Source: Blautia hominis
GTDB lineage: Bacteria > Bacillota > Clostridia > Lachnospirales > Lachnospiraceae
Reading direction: 5' to 3'
DNA: 64,000 bases
Assembly (NCBI GenBank): GCA_002270465.1
Contig: NQOF01000002.1
Span: 558,001 to 622,000 of the forward strand
In this document: positions 8,512 to 18,095 of the stretch, one piece after another
How the letters are laid out: each line of letters begins with the position of its first letter
How positions within the stretch are numbered: position 1 is the first letter of the stretch
Made by a program: the position numbers and the translations under genes
Notes under the pieces: generated by a model
The model's input: only the letters and a program-made list of their open reading frames with translations
Told to the model about the DNA's origin: nothing
Databases searched by the model: none

Positions 8512-9978
8512 ATGACGATCACACCAGACTGCAACACAATCCTGAAACTTGCAGAGAAATATTCCATTGTACCTGTATGCAGGGAAATCTATGCGGATGT
8601 TACAACACCGATCACCCTGCTTCGCAAGCTTACAGGGTTATCCAAAAGATATTATCTTCTGGAGAGTATAGAGGGCGGAGAAACCTGGGGAAGATATTCC
8701 TTCCTGGGATATGATCCGGTCATGCGGGTGACCTGCAGGGCCGGCAAAGTATATATAGAAAAGCAGGGAAATACAGAGACCGTGGAAACAGCAAAGCCTT
8801 TAAACGTGCTGAGGGAAATCATGAAGGACTATAAATCGCCGAGGCTTTCCGGTATGCCCCCGTTTACAGGCGGGTTTGTCGGATATTTTGCATATTCCAT
8901 GATCGGCTACGCAGAACCGGTACTCAATATTAAAAAGGGAACATTCCCGGATTATGACGTGATGCTTTTTGATAAAGTTATTGCCTATGACCATTTGAAA
9001 CAAAAAATATGCATCATTGTGAATATGCGGACTGATAAAGTGATGGAGAATTACGGGGAGGCCACAGCGGAGATAGCCAGGATAGCTGGACTGATCAAAA
9101 GTGCACCGGTACCTGCTGTCGATGCTGAGCCGGAACAGATCCATTTCACCTGTAACGTGAGCAGAGAAGAATATTGCAGCATTGTGGAGAAGACAAAGGA
9201 ATATATAAGAGACGGGGATATTTTTCAGGCAGTTATCTCCAGACAGTTTACCAGCCCTATGAAAGGAAGCCTCTTAAATGCCTACAGAGTTCTGCGCACA
9301 ACCAACCCGTCCCCGTATATGGTGTACCTCCATTTTGATGAGGAGGAACTGATGAGTACCTCTCCGGAGACACTGGTCCGCCTGCAGGACGGCAGACTGA
9401 CTACGTTTCCGGTAGCCGGTTCCAGACCGAGAGGAAAAGACGCGGAGGAAGATGAAGCTCTGGAACATGACCTTCTGCAGGATGAAAAGGAATTGTCAGA
9501 ACATAATATGCTGGTGGATCTGGGAAGAAACGACCTGGGCCGTATCAGCAGGTTTGGTTCTGTGGAAGTGACAAAATATATGATGATCCACCGTTATTCC
9601 AAGATCATGCACATTTGCTCCCAGGTGGAAGGCTCCATCGGGCAGGATAAGGACGCACTTGATGCCGTTGAGGCGGTGCTCCCGGCGGGAACCCTTTCCG
9701 GCGCACCGAAGATCAGAGCCTGCGAAATCATTGAGGAGCTGGAGAGTACAGAGCGGGGCGTCTACGGCGGCGCTATCGGTTACCTGGATTTTGCCGGTAA
9801 CCTGGATACCTGCATTGCCATCCGCATGGCAGTGAAAAAAGATGGAAAGGTCTATGTGCAGGCAGGCGGCGGGATCGTTGCGGACAGCGTACCGGATTTG
9901 GAGTATGAAGAATCAGCAAACAAAGCGGCTGCGGTTATGCAGGCCATTAAAAATGCAGGGGAGGTGGATGAGTTATGA
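8512..9978 (+). CDS. trpE: Anthranilate synthase component I
   Basis: A 488-residue chorismate-utilising enzyme making anthranilate from chorismate with ammonia from TrpG. The feedback-inhibition motif LLES is at 49-52, so tryptophan inhibition is expected. The C-terminal domain has the chorismate-binding signature PAGTLSGAPK. The start is ATG 8512, 6 nt after GGAGG; an in-frame ATG at 8410 lies inside the T-box terminator and is rejected. The stop overlaps the trpGD start as ATGA. Confidence 0.97.
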   Translation: MTITPDCNTILKLAEKYSIVPVCREIYADVTTPITLLRKLTGLSKRYYLLESIEGGETWGRYSFLGYDPVMRVTCRAGKVYIEKQGNTETVETAKPLNVLREIMKDYKSPRLSGMPPFTGGFVGYFAYSMIGYAEPVLNIKKGTFPDYDVMLFDKVIAYDHLKQKICIIVNMRTDKVMENYGEATAEIARIAGLIKSAPVPAVDAEPEQIHFTCNVSREEYCSIVEKTKEYIRDGDIFQAVISRQFTSPMKGSLLNAYRVLRTTNPSPYMVYLHFDEEELMSTSPETLVRLQDGRLTTFPVAGSRPRGKDAEEDEALEHDLLQDEKELSEHNMLVDLGRNDLGRISRFGSVEVTKYMMIHRYSKIMHICSQVEGSIGQDKDALDAVEAVLPAGTLSGAPKIRACEIIEELESTERGVYGGAIGYLDFAGNLDTCIAIRMAVKKDGKVYVQAGGGIVADSVPDLEYEESANKAAAVMQAIKNAGEVDEL

Positions 9979-11579
9979 TATTACTGATTGATAATTACGA
10001 CAGTTTTACATACAACTTAGTGCAGATGATAGGTACCATCAATCCGGATATCCGTGTTATCCGAAATGATGAGATGACACCGGAGGAGATTGAAGGATTA
10101 CATCCTTCCCACATCATCCTCTCACCAGGTCCGGGATATCCCAAAGATGCAGGCGTGTGCGAGGCAGTGATTCAAAAACTGCAGGGGAAAGTCCCCATTC
10201 TGGGTGTCTGCCTGGGGCATCAGGCAGTCTGTGAGGTGTACGGCGCAAAAATCAGCCACGCCAGGCATCTGATGCACGGCAAAAAAAGCAGGGTGCACAT
10301 TCAGACAGAAAGCCCCATCTTTGCGGGGATGGAGGAGGAAATAGACGCAGCCAGATACCACTCCCTCATTGCGGAGGATGGCACCATTCCCGAATGTCTG
10401 CAAATATTGTCAACAGACGTGGAAAAGGGTGAAATCATGGCCGTGGGCCACAGGGAATATCCGGTGTATGGACTGCAGTTTCATCCGGAATCCATTCTTA
10501 CACCACAGGGAAAAAGCATATTGGAAAATTTTTTGAATATAAAAGCTAAAAGAGGAGACAAGATCATGATCAAAGAAGCAATTCACACACTGATGGACGG
10601 TAAGGATTTAAGCTATGAAGTGGCAAAGGCAGTCATGCATGAAATGATGGACGGCATTGCCACACAGGCTCAGATGGGAGCATTTTTAGCAGCACTGCGT
10701 ATGCAGGGCGAGAGCATAGATGAGATCACAGCATTTGCTGAGGTGATGCGGGAAAAAGGAATTAAGATAAAACCGGAGAGAGAAGTCATAGATATTGTGG
10801 GAACAGGCGGAGACGAGGCAGGAACCTTTAATATTTCCACCACAGCCGCCTTTGTGGTTGCGGCAGGCGGCGTGCCGGTGGCGAAACACGGAAACCGCAG
10901 CGTATCCAGCAAGAGTGGTGCTGCTGACGTGTTGGAAAACCTGGGAGCCAATGTGGCTCTGGACGCAAAGCAAAATGAAACCATTCTAAACAAGACAGGC
11001 ATGTGCTTTATGTTTGCCCCTGTTTATCATTCTTCCATGAAGTACGCTGCCCCGGTCAGAAAAGAGATGGGTGTCCGCACTGTGTTTAATATTTTAGGCC
11101 CCCTGTCCAATCCGGCAGCAGCTACCATGCAGCTTCTGGGCGTATACGACAAAAACCTGGTGGAGCCTTTGGCGAAGGTGCTGGGCAACCTGGGTGTGAC
11201 CAGAGGTGTGGCTGTGTGCGGTGAAGACGGTCTGGATGAGATCACCCTGACCGGAGAAACCACTGTCTGCGAAATACGTTTCGGAGAGACCACCTGCTAC
11301 ACCATCTCGCCGGAACAGTTTGGAATGGAACGGTGTGAACTTGCCGAGCTGGTGGGCGGTTCCCCTGCTGATAATGCGCAGATAACCAGAGACATCCTTT
11401 CAGGACGCGAGACAGGGCCAAAACGTGATGTGGTCCTTCTAAATGCAGGTATGAGCCTGTATCTCGGGATTGACGGCATTACTCTTCAGGAGGGCATTGA
11501 TATGGCACGGGAATTGATAGAGAGTGGTAAAGCCCAGGCAAAATTTGATGAATTTGTGAAGGCTACAAGAGAACAGTAA
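9975..11579 (+). CDS. trpGD: TrpG-TrpD fusion: anthranilate synthase glutamine amidotransferase and anthranilate phosphoribosyltransferase
   Basis: A 534-residue fusion. Residues 1-190 are a class I glutamine amidotransferase with nucleophile Cys79 (GVCLGHQ) and His170/Glu172 (FHPES). Residues 198-534 are TrpD, which joins anthranilate to PRPP, with GTGGDE near 276 and KHGNRS after it. The fusion joint is short. An SD-like AGAGGAG (10551-10557) lies 8 nt before in-frame ATG 10566 (Met198), exactly where a free TrpD would start, so separate TrpD may also be made. ATG 9975 overlaps the trpE stop. TrpGD fusions occur elsewhere, for example in enterobacteria. Confidence 0.95.
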   Translation: MILLIDNYDSFTYNLVQMIGTINPDIRVIRNDEMTPEEIEGLHPSHIILSPGPGYPKDAGVCEAVIQKLQGKVPILGVCLGHQAVCEVYGAKISHARHLMHGKKSRVHIQTESPIFAGMEEEIDAARYHSLIAEDGTIPECLQILSTDVEKGEIMAVGHREYPVYGLQFHPESILTPQGKSILENFLNIKAKRGDKIMIKEAIHTLMDGKDLSYEVAKAVMHEMMDGIATQAQMGAFLAALRMQGESIDEITAFAEVMREKGIKIKPEREVIDIVGTGGDEAGTFNISTTAAFVVAAGGVPVAKHGNRSVSSKSGAADVLENLGANVALDAKQNETILNKTGMCFMFAPVYHSSMKYAAPVRKEMGVRTVFNILGPLSNPAAATMQLLGVYDKNLVEPLAKVLGNLGVTRGVAVCGEDGLDEITLTGETTVCEIRFGETTCYTISPEQFGMERCELAELVGGSPADNAQITRDILSGRETGPKRDVVLLNAGMSLYLGIDGITLQEGIDMARELIESGKAQAKFDEFVKATREQ

Positions 11580-11594
11580 GAGAGGAGATTTAAA

Positions 11595-12392
11595 ATGATT
11601 CTGGAACAGATAGCAAGAGATACAGAGATTCGTGTAACCCAGCAGAAGAAAAAAGTCCCTCTCCAAACAGTGAAAAAAGCGGCGTACAAGATGGAAACGG
11701 AAACAGGGTTTCCATTTGAAAAAGCGTTGGCGAAAGACGGGCTTTCCTTTATCTGTGAAGTCAAAAAAGCATCCCCCTCAAAAGGAATCATTGCGCAGGA
11801 GTTTCCGTATCTGGACATTGCGAAGGAATACGAAGCAGCAGGAGCAGATGCCATCTCCTGTCTGACGGAACCGAAATACTTTCTGGGCTGTGACAGCTAT
11901 CTGGAGGAGATCGCAAAAAATGTTAAGATCCCAGTCCTCAGAAAAGATTTTGTTGTGGAGGAATACCAGATATATGAGGCAAAGACTTTGGGTGCCGGCG
12001 CTGTGCTCCTTATCTGTTCTCTCATCGAACCGGTACTCCTGAAACGTTATATTCAGGTGTGTGACACCCTGGGGATCTCCGCTCTGGTGGAAACCCATGA
12101 TGAGAAAGAAATCTCCCATGCCGTGTGGGCAGGGGCCAGGGTTATTGGAGTCAATAATCGGAATCTGAGAGATTTCAGTGTTGATGTGGGAAACAGCACA
12201 AGGCTTCGCGCTCTGGCACCGAAAGAAGTCTTGTTCGTGGCGGAGAGCGGTATAAAAGGACCTGAGGACATTGCACGTTTAAAGGAAAATAAAGTGAATG
12301 CCGTGCTGATCGGCGAGACACTTATGAAGAGCAAAGACAAGAAAAAAATGCTCGCTTACTTAAAAGGAGATGAAACATCCTATGAGCAGTAA
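11595..12392 (+). CDS. trpC: Indole-3-glycerol phosphate synthase
   Basis: A 265-residue TIM-barrel enzyme that converts carboxyphenylaminodeoxyribulose phosphate to indoleglycerol phosphate. Motifs CEVKKASPSKG, LRKDFVV, VNNRNL and VAESGI mark the strands carrying the catalytic Lys and Glu residues. AGAGGAGA precedes ATG 11595, 15 nt after trpGD. Its end overlaps trpF by 11 nt. Confidence 0.97.
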   Translation: MILEQIARDTEIRVTQQKKKVPLQTVKKAAYKMETETGFPFEKALAKDGLSFICEVKKASPSKGIIAQEFPYLDIAKEYEAAGADAISCLTEPKYFLGCDSYLEEIAKNVKIPVLRKDFVVEEYQIYEAKTLGAGAVLLICSLIEPVLLKRYIQVCDTLGISALVETHDEKEISHAVWAGARVIGVNNRNLRDFSVDVGNSTRLRALAPKEVLFVAESGIKGPEDIARLKENKVNAVLIGETLMKSKDKKKMLAYLKGDETSYEQ

Positions 12393-13002
12393 AGTGAAAA
12401 TCTGCGGCCTCAGACGGCCCCGAGATATAGAAATGGCCAATTTGTATAAGCCGGATTATGTGGGATTTGTCTTTGCGGAAAGCAGCCGTCAGGTCACGGA
12501 AGAAGAGGCAGAAGCCCTCAAAGCGGAGCTTGCTGATGGGATTTTAGCGGTTGGCGTCTTTGTAAATGCGCCCGTCGTACAGGCAGCCCGCATTGCCGAG
12601 AAGGGGATCATTGATATGATCCAGCTCCACGGTGATGAGGATGAGGCATATATCTGCAGCCTGAAAAAACTCACTGGCAGACCGGTGATAAAAGCCGTCC
12701 GTGTACAGAGCCGGGAACAGATCCTTCAGGCGGAAAAACTACCCTGTGATCATCTGCTCCTTGATACATATACAAAAGGACAGTACGGAGGAAGCGGAAA
12801 GCGTTTTGACCTGTCTTTGATCCCCGGGCTTTCCAAGCCATTTTTTCTGGCCGGCGGTCTGAATGCTGAAAATGTACGGCAAGCACTGGAAATCAGCGGT
12901 GCATTTGCTGCGGATGTGAGCAGTGCGGTGGAGACAGATGGATATAAAGACACAGATAAAGTAAAGGCTTTTATTCAGGCAGTGCGGGAAGAGAAGCGGT
13001 AA
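12382..13002 (+). CDS. trpF: Phosphoribosylanthranilate isomerase
   Basis: A 206-residue TIM barrel isomerising phosphoribosylanthranilate. KICGLRR near the N terminus carries the catalytic Cys; the phosphate-binding [12 protein letters not shown] and the D of [10 protein letters not shown] are present. I choose ATG 12382 over ATG 12370, since the SD AAAGGAG ends at 12369. The start overlaps the trpC stop, suggesting translational coupling. Confidence 0.95.
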   Translation: MSSKVKICGLRRPRDIEMANLYKPDYVGFVFAESSRQVTEEEAEALKAELADGILAVGVFVNAPVVQAARIAEKGIIDMIQLHGDEDEAYICSLKKLTGRPVIKAVRVQSREQILQAEKLPCDHLLLDTYTKGQYGGSGKRFDLSLIPGLSKPFFLAGGLNAENVRQALEISGAFAADVSSAVETDGYKDTDKVKAFIQAVREEKR

Positions 13003-13036
13003 AACCAATGGATTTTTAAGGAAGAGGATGAAAAGC

Positions 13037-14221
13037 ATGAGTAAAGGAAGATTTGGAAATTATGGAGGACAGTATATTCCGGAGACACTGATGAGTGCCG
13101 TGCAGGAGCTGGAAGAAGCATATAAGAAATACAGCAAGGACCCGGAGTTTAACAGAGAGCTGGACGATCTGCTGAAAAGTTACGCAGGCCGTCCGTCCCT
13201 GCTGTATTACGCGGAGAAAATGACAAATGATCTGGGCGGAGCCAAAATATATCTGAAACGTGAGGATCTGAACCATACCGGCTCTCACAAGATCAACAAT
13301 GTTCTGGGCCAGGTGCTTCTGGCAAAAAAAATGGGCAAAACAAGAGTCATTGCCGAGACAGGCGCCGGTCAGCACGGTGTGGCCACTGCCACGGCAGCCG
13401 CGCTTATGGGACTTGAATGTGAGGTCTTCATGGGACGGGAGGACACGGACCGCCAGGCGCTGAATGTATACCGCATGGAGCTTTTGGGGGCAAAAGTACA
13501 TCCTGTGGACAGCGGAACAGCCACGCTTAAGGATGCCGTCAATGAAACCATGCGGGAGTGGACCAGAAGGATGGATGACACCCTGTATGTACTCGGTTCT
13601 GTTATGGGACCCCATCCCTTCCCTATGATCGTGCGTGATTTCCAGAAGATCATCGGTAAGGAGATCAAAGAGCAGCTGCAGGAAAAAGAGGGCAGACTCC
13701 CGGATGCCGTGATCGCCTGTGTGGGCGGCGGCAGCAATGCCATGGGCGCGTTTTATGAATTTATCCCGGATGAGCAGGTACAGCTTATCGGATGTGAAGC
13801 GGCAGGCCTCGGTGTGGATACAGAGAAACATGCAGCTACCATAGCCAAAGGGACAGAGGGTGTCTTCCATGGCATGAAATCCCTGTTCTGCCAGGATGAG
13901 TACGGGCAGATCGCCCCGGTGTACTCCATCTCGGCAGGTCTTGACTATCCGGGGATCGGACCGGAACATGCCAACTTAAATGAAACCGGCAGGGCAAACT
14001 ATGTGCCCATTACAGATATGGAGGCAGTGGAGGCATTTGAATATCTTTCAAGAACTGAGGGGATCATCCCGGCCATCGAAAGTGCCCATGCAGTGGCATA
14101 TGCCAGAAAGCTGGCTCCGGCTATGGATAAGGACAAGATCATTGTGGTAAATATTTCAGGCAGAGGCGATAAGGACGTGGCTGCCATTGCACGGTACAGA
14201 GGAGTGGAGATTTATGAGTAA
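13037..14221 (+). CDS. trpB: Tryptophan synthase beta chain
   Basis: A 394-residue PLP enzyme condensing indole with serine. The PLP lysine lies in HTGSHKINN, the catalytic Glu in AETGAGQHG, and the phosphate loop is [11 protein letters not shown] 13037 is 9 nt after the SD; ATG 13028 touches it and is rejected. It is the canonical TrpB1 type paired with trpA, whose start overlaps its stop by 8 nt. Confidence 0.97.
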   Translation: MSKGRFGNYGGQYIPETLMSAVQELEEAYKKYSKDPEFNRELDDLLKSYAGRPSLLYYAEKMTNDLGGAKIYLKREDLNHTGSHKINNVLGQVLLAKKMGKTRVIAETGAGQHGVATATAAALMGLECEVFMGREDTDRQALNVYRMELLGAKVHPVDSGTATLKDAVNETMREWTRRMDDTLYVLGSVMGPHPFPMIVRDFQKIIGKEIKEQLQEKEGRLPDAVIACVGGGSNAMGAFYEFIPDEQVQLIGCEAAGLGVDTEKHAATIAKGTEGVFHGMKSLFCQDEYGQIAPVYSISAGLDYPGIGPEHANLNETGRANYVPITDMEAVEAFEYLSRTEGIIPAIESAHAVAYARKLAPAMDKDKIIVVNISGRGDKDVAAIARYRGVEIYE

Positions 14222-14996
14222 AATATATCAGGCGTTTGAAAACAAAAAGGCATTTATTCCATTTATCACAGGCGGAGACCCAACACTTGAGGTGACAGAA
14301 CAGCTTCTGTACGCTATGGAGGAGGCAGGGGCAGATCTGATCGAAATAGGCATACCTTTTTCTGACCCTACAGCAGAAGGCCCCGTAATCCAGGAGGCAA
14401 ATGAGAGGGCACTGAAAGCGGGCTGTACCACAGATAAATTATTTGATATAATAAAAAGAGCAAGAAATAAAGTCACAGTACCCATTGTATTTCTCACTTA
14501 TGTGAATCCTATTTTTACTTATGGCAAGGAACGCTTTATGAAAAAATGTGTGGAGTGTGGTGTTGACGGCATTATTGTTCCGGATATGCCTTATGAGGAA
14601 AAACAGGAGCTGGCACCAGCCTGTGACGCATTTGGGATTGATATTATCCCTCTGATAGCACCCACATCAAATGCGCGTATCACCATGATCGCAAAGGAGG
14701 CAAAGGGCTATATCTACTGCGTCTCCTCCCTGGGCGTTACCGGTGTGAGGAGCGAGATCAAGACAGATATCGGCTCCATGGTGGAATTGGTGCGGCAGGC
14801 AACAGATGTGCCCTGCGCTGTGGGCTTTGGTATATCCACTCCCCAGCAGGCATATGATATGGCAAAAGTTTCGGACGGAGCTATTGTGGGGTCTGCAATT
14901 GTTAAAATTGTGGCAAAATATGGAAAAGATTGTGTGCCGCATGTAGCGGAGTATGTAAAAGAGATGAAGACTGCCGTGGACCGGGCCAATGGCTGA
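14214..14996 (+). CDS. trpA: Tryptophan synthase alpha chain
   Basis: A 260-residue TIM barrel that cleaves indoleglycerol phosphate and channels indole to TrpB. The catalytic Glu and Asp lie in [11 protein letters not shown], and the phosphate-binding loops GVTGVR and GFGIS are present. ATG 14214 has AGGAGTGGAG upstream and overlaps the trpB end. Last gene of the operon, followed by a strong terminator. Confidence 0.97.
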   Translation: MSKIYQAFENKKAFIPFITGGDPTLEVTEQLLYAMEEAGADLIEIGIPFSDPTAEGPVIQEANERALKAGCTTDKLFDIIKRARNKVTVPIVFLTYVNPIFTYGKERFMKKCVECGVDGIIVPDMPYEEKQELAPACDAFGIDIIPLIAPTSNARITMIAKEAKGYIYCVSSLGVTGVRSEIKTDIGSMVELVRQATDVPCAVGFGISTPQQAYDMAKVSDGAIVGSAIVKIVAKYGKDCVPHVAEYVKEMKTAVDRANG

Positions 14997-15003
14997 ATAC
15001 AGC

Positions 15004-15033
15004 GGAGGATGGGCAATTCCATCCTCCATTTTT
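15004..15033 (+). terminator. Terminator of the trp operon
   Basis: A perfect 9-bp GC-rich stem (15004-15012 with 15019-15027), a 6-nt loop, and ATTTTT directly after. Confidence 0.9.
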
Positions 15034-15097
15034 GTGCAGAAAATTTCAGATGGCAGAGTATTGCTGCCGGGCACTATGCAAGTATGACAAAAAACAG

Positions 15098-15227
15098 TAA
15101 CAGTTCAGACATGCTGAATCGTTACGCATCCAGCTATAAAAAATCGCTTCACCATGGGCCGGATAAAGCTGGCACTGCTTTTTCATACGGTCAGCGCAGT
15201 AAATGCGCAGACCTGTCTGAACGGTTA
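15098..15227. repeat. 130-bp MITE-like repeat with GTTA/TAAC ends (copy A)
   Basis: Terminal inverted repeats TAACAGTTCAGACA (15098-15111) and TGTCTGAACGGTTA (15214-15227) match at 13 of 14 positions. Near the right end GGTCAG and GACCTG flank a GCGCA/TGCGC hairpin with a GTAAA loop. Related sequence occurs at 47745-47880 (inverted) and around 51087-51217. It has no coding capacity and lies between the trp terminator and the next promoter. Confidence 0.75.
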
Positions 15228-15268
15228 TAAAAAACATTCGTAATAATTAAATATTTCACAAATTTTTG

Positions 15269-15297
15269 TTGAAAAATCCCCGGAAACAAGGTACAAT
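15269..15297 (+). promoter_or_regulatory. Promoter of the decarboxylase operon
   Basis: TTGAAA (15269-15274) and TACAAT (15292-15297) are separated by 17 bp, giving a leader of about 130 nt before the first large gene. Confidence 0.7.
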
Positions 15298-15362
15298 TAA
15301 AATCGGCAGAAATTGGTTTTGTCTTTTAACTCAACAAAGTAAAACCAGGAGGCGATTTCTGC

Positions 15363-15413
15363 ATGAAAACCGGATTATCACGCAGATTTTTCGTGCAGAA
15401 TCCAGGTAAATAA
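15363..15413 (+). CDS. Possible 16-residue leader peptide
   Basis: ATG 15363 follows a full AGGAGG (15347-15352) at 10 nt and opens a frame of 16 codons encoding MKTGLSRRFFVQNPGK, ending 21 nt before the carboxyltransferase gene. The ribosome site is as strong as those of real genes in the window. It could be a translational leader; no run of one codon suggests which amino acid or signal would be sensed. Confidence 0.45.
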   Translation: MKTGLSRRFFVQNPGK

Positions 15414-15434
15414 TAAAAAATGGAGGGCTGATAA

Positions 15435-16871
15435 ATGAGTAATACAGCACAAAGCTTGGCAAGTAAGAGAATTGCTTCTTTACTTGATGAGAACAGTTTT
15501 GTTGAGATCGGCGGCTGTGTCACAGCAAGAAACACAGATTTCAACTTATCTGAAAAGGAAACACCGGCAGACGGTGTCATCACCGGTTATGGTGTCATCG
15601 ACGGCAGCCTGGTGTATGTGTACAGCCAGGACGCTTCCGTTCTGAACGGAACCATCGGTGAAATGCATGCCAAAAAGATTGTCAGACTTTACGATCTGGC
15701 AATGAAGACAGGCGCTCCGGTTATCGGACTTGTGGACTGTGCAGGTTTGAGACTGCAGGAAGCTACAGATGCTCTGCATGCTTTTGGTGAAATTTACACC
15801 AAGCAGGTTATGGCATCCGGTGTGATCCCACAGATCACAGGTATCTTCGGAACCTGCGGCGGCGGTCTTGCAATCGTTCCGGCTCTTACCGATTTCACCT
15901 TCATGGAAGAGAAGTCCGGTAAGCTGTTTGTAAACTCCCCCAACGCTTTAGAGGGAAATGAAATTTCCAAATGTGATACATCCAGTGCAAAATACCAGAG
16001 CGAAGAGGCTGGCCTGGTGGATGTACTGGGAAGTGAGGATGAAATCCTTGCACAGATGAGACTGCTGGTATCCATGCTGCCTTCCAACTACGAAGACAAC
16101 TCTTCTTACGAAGACTGCGCGGATGACTTAAACCGTGTATGCCCGGAACTGGAAAATTGTGTAGGCGATACTGCGATCGCACTTTCCCAGATCGCGGACA
16201 ATAATGAGTTCTTTGAAGTGAAAGCCGCTTATGCAAAAGATATGGTGACAGGCTTTATCCGTCTGAACGGTGCTTCGGTGGGCTGCGTTGCCAACAGAAG
16301 CGAAGTTTACAACGATGAAGGTGAGAAGACAGAGTCCTTTGACAATGTACTCTCTGTAAGAGGATGTAAGAAAGCGGCAGACTTCGTTAAATTCTGCGAC
16401 GCTTTTGAAATTCCGGTACTGTCCCTGACAAATGTAAAAGGCTACAAAGCAACAAAGTGCGCAGAGGCAAATATCGCTAAAGCTGCCGCACAGCTTACTT
16501 ACGCATTTACAAATGCAACCGTACCGAAAGTGAACATCGTGATCGGTGAGGCCTTCGGAAGTGCATATCTGGCAATGAACAGCAAATCCACGGGAGCTGA
16601 CATGGTATACGCATGGCCCGGCGCTCAGATCGGTATGATGGACGCGCGTCTTGCCGCTAAGATCATGTATGCGGACAGCGATGCTGCCACCATCAATGAA
16701 AAAGCTGCTGAGTATGCCGACTTACAGTCAAGCGCAATGGCTGCTGCCAAGAGAGGTTATGTGGATGCCATCATCGAGGCAGAAGATACCAGAAAATATG
16801 TGATTGGTGCTTTTGAAATGTTATTCACAAAGAGAGAAGATCGTCCCAGTAAGAAACACGGCACGGTTTAG
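15435..16871 (+). CDS. Biotin-dependent acyl-CoA carboxyltransferase (12S/MmdA-like)
   Basis: A 478-residue carboxyl transferase of the crotonase-fold family that includes methylmalonyl-CoA decarboxylase alpha and propionyl-CoA carboxylase beta. Residues 1-230 and 231-478 form the two halves. DCAGLRLQEATDAL and GVIPQITGIFGTCGGGLA correspond to the oxyanion and CoA-binding loops; EAFGSAYLAMNSKSTGADMVYAWP is the second-half counterpart in shape. It is shorter than usual (about 510) and lacks the TGPDVIK segment of canonical MmdA, so the acyl-CoA substrate is uncertain. First gene of a Na+-pump operon with OadG-like, biotin carrier, OadB and OadA proteins. Confidence 0.85.
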   Translation: MSNTAQSLASKRIASLLDENSFVEIGGCVTARNTDFNLSEKETPADGVITGYGVIDGSLVYVYSQDASVLNGTIGEMHAKKIVRLYDLAMKTGAPVIGLVDCAGLRLQEATDALHAFGEIYTKQVMASGVIPQITGIFGTCGGGLAIVPALTDFTFMEEKSGKLFVNSPNALEGNEISKCDTSSAKYQSEEAGLVDVLGSEDEILAQMRLLVSMLPSNYEDNSSYEDCADDLNRVCPELENCVGDTAIALSQIADNNEFFEVKAAYAKDMVTGFIRLNGASVGCVANRSEVYNDEGEKTESFDNVLSVRGCKKAADFVKFCDAFEIPVLSLTNVKGYKATKCAEANIAKAAAQLTYAFTNATVPKVNIVIGEAFGSAYLAMNSKSTGADMVYAWPGAQIGMMDARLAAKIMYADSDAATINEKAAEYADLQSSAMAAAKRGYVDAIIEAEDTRKYVIGAFEMLFTKREDRPSKKHGTV

Positions 16872-16885
16872 GCGAGGTGAAGCAT

Positions 16886-17653
16886 ATGAAGCAGAAATGG
16901 AAAAAATTAATTGGTTTGATCCTGATCGGAGTCTGCGCGCTGGCTATGACAGCCTGCGGAAGCAGTAAAGACTCCACAGGCGGTTTAAAAGAGCTGGACG
17001 ATGCAACCGTTGACTCCCTGGTGGAGAGCTTTGGCAGCGTTGTCGGCAACATTGCGGATCTGGATGAGGAATCCATTGCAGGACTGATGGAAGGCGATGA
17101 TGCATTCAGCGCCTCTGCAGCCAGTGCATGGGAGGGAGCCGGCGAAGATCTGGGAGCATATGTTGAGACGAACAAAGGCGAGGTGGAGATCAAAGACGGC
17201 AGCTATATGCTGACACTGTCATGTAAATTTGAGAACCGCGACGCAGTATGTATCTTTACTCTGGATAAAAACGGCAATCCGCTCAGTGTGACCATTGACC
17301 CACAATATTCAATGGGTGAAAAGATGACACAGGCAGGACAGAATACGCTTCTGGGCGTTGGTACTGTTTTTGTAATGCTGGTTTTCCTTTGCTTTGTTAT
17401 TTCCTTAATGAAATACATTCCGGGCTTTGTGGAGTCCTTTGGCAAGAAGAAAGCTGCTCCGGAAGAGGTTCGCGTTCCGGCTGCCCCGGCTGCTCCTGTT
17501 ATTCCGGAAGCAGTGGAGGAAGAGGTTGTGGATGACGGTGAGCTGATCGCAGTCATTGCAGCGGCCATCGCGGCATCTGAAAATACATCTACAGACAGTT
17601 TTGTAGTTCGTTCCATCAGAAAATCAACAAAAAGAAATTGGCAGAGAGCCTAA
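16886..17653 (+). CDS. OadG-type gamma subunit with an N-terminal lipoprotein domain
   Basis: A 255-residue protein. It begins with a lipoprotein signal (LAMTAC, lipidated Cys24), then an acidic extracytoplasmic domain (about 25-150), one membrane helix (about 154-175), and a Pro/Ala-rich then acidic cytoplasmic tail. The helix and tail match OadG/MmdD subunits that anchor and assemble Na+-translocating decarboxylases. I use ATG 16886 (8 nt after GGCGAGG), not GTG 16877. The extra outside domain is far larger than the few residues before the helix in classical OadG. Position between carboxyltransferase and biotin carrier supports the role. Confidence 0.8.
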   Translation: MKQKWKKLIGLILIGVCALAMTACGSSKDSTGGLKELDDATVDSLVESFGSVVGNIADLDEESIAGLMEGDDAFSASAASAWEGAGEDLGAYVETNKGEVEIKDGSYMLTLSCKFENRDAVCIFTLDKNGNPLSVTIDPQYSMGEKMTQAGQNTLLGVGTVFVMLVFLCFVISLMKYIPGFVESFGKKKAAPEEVRVPAAPAAPVIPEAVEEEVVDDGELIAVIAAAIAASENTSTDSFVVRSIRKSTKRNWQRA

Positions 17654-17671
17654 TCACAGGAGGAAATGGTT

Positions 17672-18043
17672 ATGAAATCTTATACAATTACAGTTAATGG
17701 CGTTGCATATGATGTAACAGTAGAAGAGGGCGCAGGAAACGCAGCTGCACCTGTGGCAGCTCCGAAGGCTGCTCCTAAGGCAGCACCAAAAGCCGCTCCG
17801 GCAGCAAAACCTGCAGCATCTGCAGCAGGCGCAGTGGCAGTTACCGCATCTGTTCCGGGTAAAGTATTCAAAGTGGAAGCAAATGTTGGACAGGCAGTAA
17901 AAGCCGGTGACAACATCATCATCCTGGAAGCCATGAAAATGGAAATTCCGGTTGTTGCTCCGCAGGACGGTACCATTGCAAGTATTGACGTGGCAGTTGG
18001 TGACTCCGTAGAAAACGGCGATACACTGGCATCCATGAACTAG
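17672..18043 (+). CDS. Biotin carboxyl carrier subunit of decarboxylase
   Basis: A 123-residue biotinyl protein. Residues 1-16 form a short N-terminal beta segment, about 20-52 an Ala/Pro/Lys-rich flexible linker, and 53-123 the biotinyl domain, with the biotinylated Lys89 in EAMKMEI. It carries carboxyl groups from the carboxyltransferases to OadB. ATG 17672 is 8 nt after AGGAGG; ATG 17666 is too close. Confidence 0.95.
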   Translation: MKSYTITVNGVAYDVTVEEGAGNAAAPVAAPKAAPKAAPKAAPAAKPAASAAGAVAVTASVPGKVFKVEANVGQAVKAGDNIIILEAMKMEIPVVAPQDGTIASIDVAVGDSVENGDTLASMN

Positions 18044-18066
18044 AATTTACAAACATTTGTAAATTC
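18043..18066. promoter_or_regulatory. 24-bp perfect AT-rich palindrome after the biotin carrier gene
   Basis: Arms GAATTTACAAA (18043-18053) and TTTGTAAATTC (18056-18066) are perfectly complementary with a 2-nt centre. No T run follows, so it is an operator-like site or mRNA hairpin rather than a terminator. Confidence 0.6.
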
Positions 18067-18095
18067 CCGACAGCTAAGAGATAAATCTTGCTGAT

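Noticed and set aside
9975-11579. Frameshift or sequencing error joining trpG and trpD
   Set aside because: The two parts are in the same frame with an intact linker, and TrpGD fusions are known.
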